Assembly: GCA_030159075.1 (NCBI GenBank)
Contig: BROG01000138.1
Span: 1-64,000, forward strand
DNA from: Atrina japonica
Lineage: Eukaryota; Mollusca; Bivalvia; Pterioida; Pinnidae
Direction of reading: 5' to 3'
Length of the DNA stretch: 64,000 nt
Shown: positions 23,101 to 36,300 of the stretch, in pieces
Layout of the letters: each line of letters begins with the position of its first letter
Position numbering within the stretch: the first letter of the stretch is position 1
The notes under the pieces: generated by a model
What the model was told of the DNA's origin: nothing
Database searches by the model: none
The model's input: the letters and a program-made list of their open reading frames with translations, nothing else
Made by a program: the position numbers and the translations under genes

Positions 23101-26100
23101 AAAAACAAAGTACAAAACTGCAGAAACAACACTGAAACCTAAGTATAAAAACTGCAGGAACGACACTGAAACCAAAGTGCAAAACTGCAGAAATGACACA
23201 ATGAAAGCAAAGCACAAAACTGTAAAAACGACGCTGAAACCAAAGTACAATATTGAAGTCACAGAAATGACACTACAGAAACAAAGTACAAAATTACAGA
23301 AATGACACTGAAATAAAAGTACAAAACTGCAATAATGTCACTATGAAACCATAGTACAAAACTGCAGAAACTACACGGAAACCAAAGAACAAAATTGCAA
23401 AACTGAAGTCATAGGAACAATATATACAGTTGAATCTTGTTATCTTAAATATGACGGGACCATCTAAGATGTTCAAAATTGTTTTTTAGATGCTTAAGTC
23501 CTGGACTTGGACAGTAAATTTCTGGCAAGTCCACCTGTGAAATTGCAAAATTCAAGATGAATTTTGTTAATAAATAATACAGTAAAATTATAAATGAACA
23601 CAGATGAGTCAAGTTCCTCAGATTTGAGGTATTTCTAAATGCCAAGTCTGAACCCGAATAAACCAAGTCCCAGACTGGGAAATTTTTTAACCCCTGCATC
23701 TTTATTACTTCAATATATCTTAAATTTGAGATAACTAAAATTTTAAAGAACACTTTTTCCTATCCATAAAAATTGTGATTCTACTGTATAAAAGAAGCCT
23801 ACAAAATTGCACTGACAGAAACACCTGAAGTATGAATCACAACAGCACTCACAGGAACAACATAAATATAAAAGCACTTGATTATTTCATCCCTGTTCAT
23901 GTACACAACACTGTAACTGTCTCTTAAACTCTTACTTGTGGGTCAGAGACAAAAAGGCAAAACAACAGATACACAATTTGCATCCATTACTTCTAGTAAC
24001 AAATCATTCTGCTAGACGAAGGACAGTTCAAGCAGAGGACAATTGTGTTTAGATTAAAGAGATACTCAGTGGTGTCAAATGTTACCTGGATACTTATCAC
24101 TTGGTGTAGAATCCGTGATTAAGATCTCGAATGATCATACTTAAAATTGATTACAAAATGTTTATTACCCTTTTCAACAGCTTGGAAATTTTGCAATATT
24201 TACCATGCAATTAGTGGCAGAAAAGAAATGACAAGTATCTGTTGAAGTTCAATGAAGGAACAACATTTTATGAATCAGACTAGAGCAGTTACCTGAAATA
24301 CCAGATCTTACAGGTAAATAGTTGCCAAGGTAAACAAGAATGACTAAAATTGATAAATGACTGTGAGCTTGACCAAGACACCAATCAATGACCACTCAAA
24401 ATTTGCATTAAGCTGCCCATGGTTATTTTAGGTGGGCTGTTATTTGGGGTAAAAATAATAATACAAGCTTCGTGCCCGCATAGTTGCATTAAATTCATTG
24501 TTCTACTGCAGAAGTGCATGAAAAGCATAGAGATTTAAACACAATACAACAGACTGTTGAATGGTTAATCAACTAATGTCAAATCATTCGCTGGGTTTTT
24601 AACTGTACACAATATCATGAAGTGGCCCAATGACGTACATATACAAGTGTGGGGCACCAGGAGGAGGATTTATTGTTATGTACATAATTGTTTTACAAAT
24701 ACACAAAATAAAAATAAAAATATGACTTTTCAGATAAAAATTAAAAAACGCGACTTTTCAGATTAACGGCAAACAAAATTAGTTACATAAATTTACACAG
24801 ATAAGAACTAGGGGTGGGACGATTCAGGATTTTTTTGGTTCAGTTCTCGTTTTTTGGGGTTCGATTCATCTAACAACTGACTCTTGGACTCCAAGTCCAA
24901 CCACAGAAGTATAAACACATTCTAGAACAAATGTCAGTCGAATGATACATATTTTTAACCCAAATATGAGACCCTGTGGTGCAACACAGCAGTATGTGGG
25001 TTCTAGTTCATATCTCTAGCCTACCTTACACTATATTGTGAAATTATATCTTTAAGATAAATCTGTGCATGGCACATTAGCATTTTCAACAAGCTACTGA
25101 TCAGTGATACAGAAATACATTGTAATTTGCTTATATGGAACACTTGCCAGCAAAATAGTCCCTCCATTTACATTGTAAGAGAAATATGCTGTATTGCTAT
25201 GTTTAATTCAATAATAGATTTTACTTTTGACATCTTGTTAATCCTTACTTCTTTGGAATTACATTTTGGAAAAAAATATCTATGAGAGGGTATAGAATAC
25301 CACAGGCTGGGGGGTTCAGGGATCCACAGTCAAAAACTTGGCCTTTCTGTTGTAGAGTAACTCCGTAGGTGTGTAGACACTACAGAGTAAATGCTGCATG
25401 TCAAATTGTCATGTTTATTATTTGAAAGACTTGCCTACTCACCGTTGATTATGCATTGCCATATTTGTCATCGGCATCTGGTTTCAGTAGGAAATAATCC
25501 CACATGAAAGTAATTGAATTACTCAAGCCCTTTCTGTTCCCGATGAAGTGATCGTAGTGAGCGAGATATAACGACTGTTTAATAACACGAAAGAATAGCT
25601 TCATATTAGCAGCTATTTGCAATTTATACTGATAGCACTGAACACCTAACAAATAGAACGTTACGAAATAGCTGCAAGTTATTGACAGGCTGGGCGTTAC
25701 GAAATAGCTGCAAGTTATTCACATCTACATTCAAATTATATCTGTATTTATCATTTATAGATTATTTTATATTCTGATAAAGAATATTACTTTATTTAAA
25801 ATTAGAAGTATTGGTGTCCGCTTCAAGTAAATGTAATGCTGTTTGGGTCATTAGAAGGACCTTATTGAATAATAATTTTTTAACTGAACTGAATCGAAAT
25901 CCGTAATATGAGAACCGAACTGATCGGTTCAGTTCTTCAGTTTTTAACCGAACCGTTGCACCTCTAACATGAACACTTGTGAATTGATTTGGTCGGGACA
26001 TACCGTAAAGATAACACTGAAAAAATTACCTCATGTTTTAGGAATACAGAGATAATTTGAATACTAAAACAGTATGACTATGGTTTGTTTTAATCCTTAA

Positions 26101-29100
26101 GAAGGGCTAATTGTAACAGGGAACTGTTACATGATGTCCACCAAACAGTGGAGTGAGTTGTGTTGATATCAACCAGCATTTATAACATAAAATCTGTAAT
26201 TGTTCTACACAGGTTTTGAGGAATAAAAGTCGTAAGGCTGAAATAGCTATAAATGATTAAATTTCATCAATATCAGAAAATGTTAACTTTTAGACCAATC
26301 AGAAGCCCCAGTTTGCCATTGGTGGCAACACAACAAATACTACTGAAATTGCAATCCCTTGATACCAATAAACTCCAAATTTCATTAAAATCTTACAATG
26401 TTGAAATTTTTACCAATCAGAAGCCTCAGTTTGCTATAGATGACCATAAACCCCATGTCACTGAAATCAGTCCCCTGACACCAAAAAATCCAAATTTCAT
26501 CAAAATCGGACAATGTTGAAATTTCAACCAATCTGAAGCCTCGGTTAGCCATAGATGGAACAAAACCCATATCATTGATTTTGCAATCAATAAATACCCA
26601 TAATTTCATCAAAATTAGACAATGTTGAAATTTTGACCAATCAGATGCCCAAGTTTGCTAAAGATGGTAACAAAACTCATGTCACCGAAATCGCGGTCCT
26701 TTGATACCCATTAATTCCAAATTTCATCAAAATCTCACAATGTTGAAATTTCCACCAATCAAAAACCTCAGTTTGCTATAGTTGGTAACGAAACTCGTGT
26801 CACAGAAATTGCAGTCCCTTGATACCCATTAACTCTTTACCCCTTGTATAATGTATTACATTTCCCCTTAATGACGCTGTTTGACGCCTCTGGTGATTTC
26901 CTTAATGACGAGTTTTGACGCATCAAAAATAGCGTAAAATAAATCGGTGTTTTCCAATCCTAAAATAAACTTCATTCAGTGTGCATGAGTGTATCACGTG
27001 GAGAGAACATGATGCAATGTTTCTAAAATCATAAATCTCGCGAGATTTACCTGGGAAATAACAAGTAATGCATTCTGGTATAGCGTACCTGTTTCAAAAT
27101 ATTAACAAAATAATAATGGCGACAGACAGCGATAGTGACACAGATGTTCAGCGAATTTTGGATATTTTTAACGAAAGTAGTGATGAAGAATTCTCAGGAT
27201 TTGAAAGCGATGATTTAGAAGATTCGGATAGTGACATAAGTAGCGATGAATGGCTCCAAAATAACACGAATCACGCTGTAAATGAGACGGAAAGCGACAA
27301 CGTTGAAATTCAAAATGGCGATCCACAAATACCACGATGTGAGCTGCACTCCGGACCAAAATTACCGAGAGATTTCAATTTAGAGACGTCAAGACCTTTA
27401 GATTATTTCAGTTTATTTCTACCTTTGACGACGTACAAGCAGATTGCTGAAGAAACAAACAGCTATGCATCTTTGTGCCAGCGAGAAAAAAACGCAACAG
27501 ACAAACACTGGTCTGAAACGACGGACATGGAAATAAAGGCTTTCATTGGATTAAATATATTAAATGGAGTTTCGCCGAGACATAGTTATGAAGACTATTC
27601 ATTTTTTGGGACAAGGATTCAAAACGACAATGACCCTGAACAGGTCTGAGAAACTATCTCAATATTTACATCTCAACTGTGCGGCGGCTCGACATCAAAG
27701 AAACGATGACAATTACCACCCTCTGAATAAAGTCAAGCCTATATATGATATGGCTAGATCAAACTTTAAGAAATATTATCAACATGGTACAGAAATTGCA
27801 ATTGATGAGGCCATGAAGGGATACAAGGGACGTTGTGAAATTCGTCAATATATGCCGGCTAAACCTGAAAAGTTTGGACTTAAATTTTGGGCAAGGTGCG
27901 ACGGAAATACATCGTATATGAGCGATTTCAGTCTGTATACAGGTAAAAGAGACCGCAGTGACATTCAGAATCAGTTTGGCCTAGGTTATCGTGTTGTACA
28001 CGATATGACAAGAGACTTAGTGGGATTTAATCATCATGTGTACCATGATAGGTTTTTCACAGGAGTACAACTTGCCAATGATTTATTGAAGGATGACATA
28101 TACACCTGTGGGACTGTAAATGTTAACAGGAAGGATTTACCGCAAACTCTTAAACAGAAAAAATCGGTGATTAAAAGGTCAATTCCAAATCGTGGGGATT
28201 ATGTAACCTATGAGAAGGACAATTTATCAGTTACAGCATGGAACGATAATAATGTGGTGATGATTTTATATAATAACAGTGACGATGATCCAGTCAGGTG
28301 TGAGCGTCAAATTGGACGAAATCGTGAAAGAATCTCACAACCACAGGCCTTGTTTAATTATAATAAGTACATGAATGGAGTGGACATTCATGACCAATTA
28401 AGAAAACAGTACGCAGCTGGAAAAAAAAATTCGAAAGGAGACTGTGAAAGGATGCCTAGTGTGCAATATTCACTTGTGTGATGAGTGCTTCTTGGAGAAA
28501 CACTCATAAATAGTGATTAAAAGTGATTAAAATTTGTCAAATTACAATATCTTAAGTATATTTACCTGTTTAATGCTAATTGACAGATACAGTGTGCAAT
28601 TTTTATTAACTTGGACAGTAAAATTAAATAGCCAAATTTTTGCTCTTTGCAATGATATATGATATGCTTAGTTGAAAATAAAAACAAGGTACTTAATTAA
28701 AGATTAATTGAACTGAATATTTGTCTTTGTTTTTCATTTATATATCTCTAAGGGGCAGCCATGTGAAGGTCTTAAGGAAAACACCAGATGCGTCAAATGG
28801 TGTCATTAAGGGGTAAAGAGTTAATCCCAAATTTCATCAAAATCTGACAATGTTGAAATTTCGACCAATCAGAAGCCTCGGTTTGCCATATACGACAACA
28901 AAATCCATATCATTGACATTGTAATTGGACAATGTTGAAATTTTGACCAATCAGAAGCCTCGGTTTGCCATATACGACAACAAAATCCATATCATTGACA
29001 TTGTAATCGGACAATGTTGAAATTTTGACCAATCAGAAGCCTGGTTTTCCATAAACCCATAGATGGAACAAAACCTGTATCATTGATATCACAATCAATT

Positions 29101-32100
29101 AATACCCGCAAATTTCATCAAAATCTGACAATATTAAAATTTCAACTAATCAGAAACTTCGCTTTGCCATTGACAGCAACAAAACCCAAATTAAAATTGC
29201 AATCCCTTAATACCCACAAATTCCCAATTTCATCAAAATTGGAAAATGTTGGAATTTCGATCAATCAGAAACCTCGGTTTGCCACAGACAGCAACGAAAC
29301 CCCATATTGAAATTGCAATCCCTTTATACATATAAATTCCCAATTTCAACAAAACTGGACAATGTTGAAATTTTGACCAATCACAAACCTCGGTTTGCCA
29401 TAGACAACAACAAAACCCATATCATTAATATCACAATCAATTAATAACCACAAGTTTCATCAAAATATGACAATATTGACATTACAACCAATCAGAAGCC
29501 TCACTTTGCCATAGACAGCAACGGAACCCATATTGAAATTGCAATCCCTTAATACCCATAAATTCCAAATTTCATCAAAATCAGAAATTTCGATCAATCA
29601 GAAGCTTGGTTTGCCATAGACGCCAATTTTTTAATGACATCACAACATGCATTGTGTATACATCTCTACACCCAAACCTATAATCATATTAAGTTTCATT
29701 ACAGTCTATTCAGAAGTTTAAGAGAAAACATGTGGACAAGTTTTGACAAATCAGAAGCCTCGGTTTGCCACAGACACCATTTTTTATGATGTCACATATA
29801 TAGTGCACATCTATCATCATATGAAGTTTCATTAGTATCCATCACGTAGTTTCCGAGAAAACGTGCGGACAAGTTCACCACAGAAAGATAGAAGAATAAG
29901 AAACAGTGTAAACACAATATTATGTCTTCCCAAACTTTGTTTAGGGAACATAATTATGGTCATTTTCTGTGTCTCGTTTGATAACAGTATTCAGCAAATG
30001 AATCATTTGTTTGCCACAATAATAGAATGAGATTTAAAGAAAACACTGTATAAAATTTCCCTATGGGGAGCCTCATTTTACAACAAAATTCAAACATGAA
30101 CTAGGGCCTAGTTAACATGGTACTTTCAGCAGGATGTAGTCACATCAGAAGTGGGATTAGTTCACAGATTAAACAACAACAAATCGGAAAAAATGTAAAG
30201 ATCTATGCATACATTTTATGTATAAGATATGCATAACAGAATATACAGGTAATAAATAGATCTGATTAGGTAAGTCTATTCAACACTGACTGCAGTTTAC
30301 GACGTTGGGCTAACTAGGTAGCCTTATCATTGACACACCATAGGCTTATGGCCAGTCAGCATGATCACAGGAATTTTCTTCATTAACCACCCTGGGCGCT
30401 TATTTGGTCCACATTTTTATTGTAATTTTCACGATTTTCTGTTTAGTTGCCCTGGACATTGTATGAATATAAAAGGCACATCAGGATTAAAAAGGAAGCA
30501 ATGGGTCTGAATGGCTAGCATGGATCTCATCACCTTACAGTAATCTCAACTTAAAACTTGTCATAAGGGATTTACACATCTAAAATGAAGCCAGCCATAC
30601 AAAATAAAATCCAGGTATGGCAACTTAGACACCTTGCAAAGTCTACTCTTTCCATTATATTACAGTGAAGAGAACATATTTTGTGTTACACAGTGGAACC
30701 TGTTTTCTGGTATCTCTCTCAAGATTAACCACCTACCTTGTAAAACATCAACAATCTTTCCAGTTAATGATATGAGAATAAGGATGAGAATATGAGAATA
30801 TATGTGAGTGAGAGATCTTGTCAACCTTTGGTCATTCTTACCTTGCTTTCAAATAATCTTTTAATTCGAGGCTTCCACCAATGTTCTTTGATCCCTTTTG
30901 CTTCAAGTTCCAGGCCTTCATGTTGATCACATAACAGCTTTATTATACAAGTTGGTTCTGTTGGAACCTTCCAATCTTTGGTATCAAAATCCTCTGGCAG
31001 ACCTGTCAATATTGTGGAGACAACAAGTTGAAAAGTTTGCAGAAATAATGATATGAAAACAGTAGGAACAAGAGGTTCAATGGGTGTTAATGCATTCAAA
31101 TGGCAAAATTTGTCAACATTACAGATAAAGTATTAAATGCCTAAAACTTTCTGTATACTTAAAAGATTTTTAAAAAGATGTAACCCCTTTTGGAGCTCTT
31201 ATGGGTCATAGCCCCTTTTCAATTGCAAACATTATGGGTATAAAATCTTGCCAATTTTGAGTCAATGAAAAACTGATTTGATTTGATTTGATTTTTTGTT
31301 TTACGCCATACTCAACAATCTTTCAGTCATATGATGGCGTCCAGTTTTATAGGTGGAGGAGAAACCCCGGTTACCCGGGTAAAGACCACCGACCTTCCGC
31401 AAGAAAACTGGCAAACTTTCCCACTTAATTCGAAATGACCCTAGCGGGATTCGAACCAGAGGTGAGAGGCCTTGTGTTTTAAAGCGCAATGCTCTAACCA
31501 CTCGGCCACGGAGACCCTATGAAAAACTGATATTTTGTTTTAGGTGCTATGACCTTGAAAATTTTGTTACAATGATTTTTAGATAATTGTTCTTATAACT
31601 TTCTAGTATATCTTTGTATACAAAAAAATCATCAGTTCTGAGTTAACAAACCATTTGTATAAAATCTTGCCATGTCATTTGAAGTGCTTGCTAAAGGCAC
31701 ATTTATGAACACATTTCAATTTCATGTAGATATTGACTAGACATGAATGTTTTCTAATTTGAAAGAAAACTTATCATTTGTTTATGAAAAAGATTTTTAA
31801 AGAAATGCCAAGATTTGACCCCTTTTGGAGCCTCTATAAATCATAGCACTTTTCTTTCTTTCTGTTTTGTAATCTTGAAGCCCCTTCAACTAGAAATGCT
31901 TTTTTTATTGTTAAAATGGTCCAAAGATTACATAATTATAGTTAAAAGTACTGGAAATTGGATTATTCTGCCAAAACTGAAATCAATTTTATGCTCAGGT
32001 TTTACCACTTCGCATTATATGACTTCCACATTTCTGGGGACTTTCCCTTTCCACTGCGATACAGCAAGGAGAATTTCATGTAAACAGTATTAAAAAATTG

Positions 32101-33330
32101 TTGAATTAAATACAATTTCTGACATCGATCTATTATAACTTTGGGGAAATTAATATAAAATGTTTAAATAATTATCTTCAGCTTTATATATCGCTTATCA
32201 TAAAAATTAAAGTGTTCAGCAGTAGGCAAAACAGAAGGGCATTGATTATCTGGTGCCCGGAGGTCATAAACTGGAAATGAGTATAAACGAGACTTTCTAG
32301 CCCTATTATGATAAGAGTACAATGCCACAGGCAGATTATCCAGGCACAATCCCTGCCCCTTAGTACAACCTGCCATTGGCAGATAATCCAGCCACAATCC
32401 CTGCCCCTTAGTACAACAACCTGCCATTGGCAGATAATCCAGGCACAATCCCTGTCCCTTAGTACAACAACCTACGGTAACTTTCTACAATTTTTACCAT
32501 CTCAAATTTGGACATTTATCAGCATCATAAATTTATTGTGGATTCTTCCTGGGCTTTGTTCGATATTAAAAATTTCATCAGCATTTAACATTCTAATGTA
32601 TGGATATCGGTAAGCTTGATTTATTTATCTGCAAACAATTTAGCAGTCGGTACATAGCCCTTTGTCAAGCTACTTTATTAACATTTAATATACAATTCAT
32701 CTTACAATAAAAACAAATTTAAATCACTATTCTAACTTTAATTTCTCCCCCATCCATTCCCACCAATGTCTTTGTTACGTACATTAAGTGCAACATTTGC
32801 TATTAATGCAAATTGTTTGGAATCATTCCAAGATGTATCCTAAAATAAAATGATACAACTCCAGGGATGAATACGTGATCATGAACAGATTTCTACTGGA
32901 TATGAAAAACATAATTAGCTTAAGCTGAGGACCATTATAGGCTTATTACGAATTTATTTATTTTTCATTAAGCATCGACAGTTCTGATAATATAATAATC
33001 GAACTAGACAATGAACCTACATATTTACCTAAAAACCATCTCACATTTAAGACTATAAATATTAAACTTATTGTAAATTTGTTTGTAATATATGTATATT
33101 ATGTATACTAATTACGTCAAGACCCTGGAAATTACCTCACTAGTAAACAAAATTTGGGTCAGTCAGTTATGTGGTCTAAAAGGTGAGTTTCAATTGGGTA
33201 AACAAACACACACTTAGATATACTGTAAGCACCAAATAATTGAGAGTGCGTGTCTGTGAGAGAGGAGGGGAAGGAGAAAGTGAGAAAGACGGGGTTAGAG
33301 AGACAGAGTGAAAGATGAGATAGAATGAAG

Positions 33331-33371
<41 letters not shown>

Positions 33372-36300
33372 GAGACAGAGAGAGAGACAGAGAGAGAGAC
33401 AGAGAGAGAGAGACTAGACAGACACATGAATAATGACAGTGTACACTTTTCATGTCCCTATGAAACGAGATTCTTTATTGTTACTTACCAGCAAAGTTTG
33501 GATTGAGCAAATCTTTTCTGCCACCCATCAATGCATTAGCATAGAACCAATCTAAGCAGCACAATAAAAGATGATAGGAGTTAACTAAGTCGTCACTTAT
33601 AGCTGGAAAATGACCTGAAAATACAAAAGATATAATGATTACAATAGAACTCTGATGAGTTGACCGCCAATATTCACAATGTCCAAAATAATTTTGTTAT
33701 TTAATGCTACTTATAAACATTTTGTAATTCAAACTTTTATGAGTCGAATCTCTCGATATTTCAAATAAATTTTGGGGCCCATTTCTATAAAAACAACGAA
33801 AATTCCTACATATAATCCAAAGTCAAAATTTACATGTGTACGAAACTGCCCATTCATAATTCTTCTCCTATTAAGCAATGTATTAATTTCCCCAAAATTA
33901 CTGTAAGTTAAATTTAGCACTAATTATTAACCATAATGACTGTATATGTGTTAACTGGTTTTGGTCAAATTCAAACAAGAAATATATATATATTCAGGGT
34001 CTGTTTCAAAATTATCAGAAACAATTTGAAAATATTGAATCAATTTCCTAAAATGATTAGCACTCAACTTGAGTCATAACAAGCCCCATTCTTTGAAATA
34101 ATGTCTACACAGGGCCTAATGCCGCTAAAATCAGTAAATATCTATGCGAGCCTAATATTCTTTATAGGGTTCAGAGATTAACAGAATCTATCCCTACCTT
34201 GAGGGTATGACAAAGGAATCTAAATCCGAGGTTAAGATTTTTGAATGACAAACCTGAGGCTTGTCATTCAAGACTCTTATCCCAAGGACTGAGATTCCTT
34301 TGGCATAGCCTAAAGGTATGGGTTGGTTATTTTTCTCATGTTTTAAATACATGTACTTGTAGATCTACGCAAATGAAATCTGACATTATGCACAGCATTC
34401 TTCAAGCCTTAGACACCCTACATTGTATATTGTATTGTGACATCATAGCATGTGTAACTTGTCAATACCCAAGGGGTTGACAAGGAAATAATTCCCGTTA
34501 AAATGAAGGAAAAATCTGTTAACAATGGGAGAAAAAAAAACATCTTTAGTATAGACAATGTGTTTGTGTATGTGTGTGGAGTACAGGTGTATGTGTGTGA
34601 CCATGCATACATATGTCGGTATAGCTTTCAGTGGTTTTATTAACAAGGTGGTCTCCTTATTAACCCATTCACCACTAAAGACACATTTGGGCAGGTCTAA
34701 GTCATTGATTTACAGAACAGTCCAATGTTTTTCAGGGGTCAATGAGTTAAATATCTAAAAAGTAAATATTCTGAAGACTTAATGTTTGAGGTCTTTGAGG
34801 TAGTTTCAAAAATGAGACAATCTTTAGGACACACAGTGCATACAACAAACACAAACACACACAGTAAGTAGTTCACGACGGGTGTATCTTGTACCGATTT
34901 GCGGAACTCTCATTTTCTGAATAGAAGAGAATGTAGCCACAACTTTTCATGATACACACAAACCATACACATGTAAATACATTTAAAATACAGGATAGAA
35001 AAAAGTCAGTGAGTGTATTGCTGTCAGTAACCATATTGACAATAAAAACACTCAGTTACCAGCTACAATGGTTAATTAATTCTCAGAAATTTCCTATCAG
35101 CAAAACTTTTAACACTGTTTGCTTCCATCTTTATGGTAACCAGGCCAAGAGAAATACAAATACAAGTGTATGCACAAATATAGGAAACAGTTTACCTTAA
35201 TATGTAGCAAAACAATAGAGTAACAGCTTTAACTATCTCTACTGATTACAAATACTCATTATTAAATCCTAACAAAAGTAATCCATAGTTCAAGTCTCTC
35301 ACCTGAGCAAATAGAAAATATCACTGTCATAATATCTGTGTAATTTTCTTTTCTGAAGGCCAAGAAAAACTTTGGCACAGATTAATTGAAACAAGAGGCC
35401 AATGGGGCCCAAAGTTTTTCTACCCTCCATAAACAGGGGTATCTTTCCAATTGGGAGTTTTGCCATTTCTTAATAAAAATTGGGGAAAATCTAACTGCAT
35501 TGAAATATTGTACATGTATATACAAATATGATTTCTAAGAAAATTTTCAGTGTTTATTTATTCAAATACATTTTGCTAAAATATTCAACTTAATTTATTC
35601 AACATTTTTCTTGTTCAATTTTAATCAATCATTTTTTTTTTCTCAGGAGTTAAAATTAAGAATTTCCTGTCCTGAAATTGGGAAAACTGATGTCATTTTG
35701 CTATTGCTGTTGCACATACCTAAAAAAAATTGCTGGGACCTTAAAGGGCTTAAATGGCAAAAAAGTGTCTAAAGGTTAATACAAAACTGATACAATCAGT
35801 TGCATTTTACTTAGGGTTAGTTGCCTGTGACCTTAACCTTTAATCCTATGACCTTGAAACATTGTCACAAAATAGTTCGTAACAATTTTCTTATATGTCC
35901 AGGGCTCTCAGTGCAGCAAAATTTTGTTGTCTCCCTAGATGTGTAGATTTTGATAAGTGTGATCTCTCAATACAGGTCAAAATGTAGTAGCCCAACCATT
36001 ATCAAAGAGTACCTTCTGAAACATTTCTTTACATAAAACAAACACAATAGTACAAGTGGCTTCTAGCTTTTAAAAACGTTTTTGATTAAACATAAAATGT
36101 ATCTTATATACAAAAAAATCATTAACTGATTCATCTCCATGGCAGAGAAATACAAACACAAATATTCATGTAATTAAGATGTTTACGTGATTAGTGAGTG
36201 ACAACTTCCCGAGTCCTTTGACAAAATAAACTTAAATCAATACACTTTCTGCACCATCTCTCAGAATGACTTTAATCAATTCGTTTTATCTCCTTTTTGT

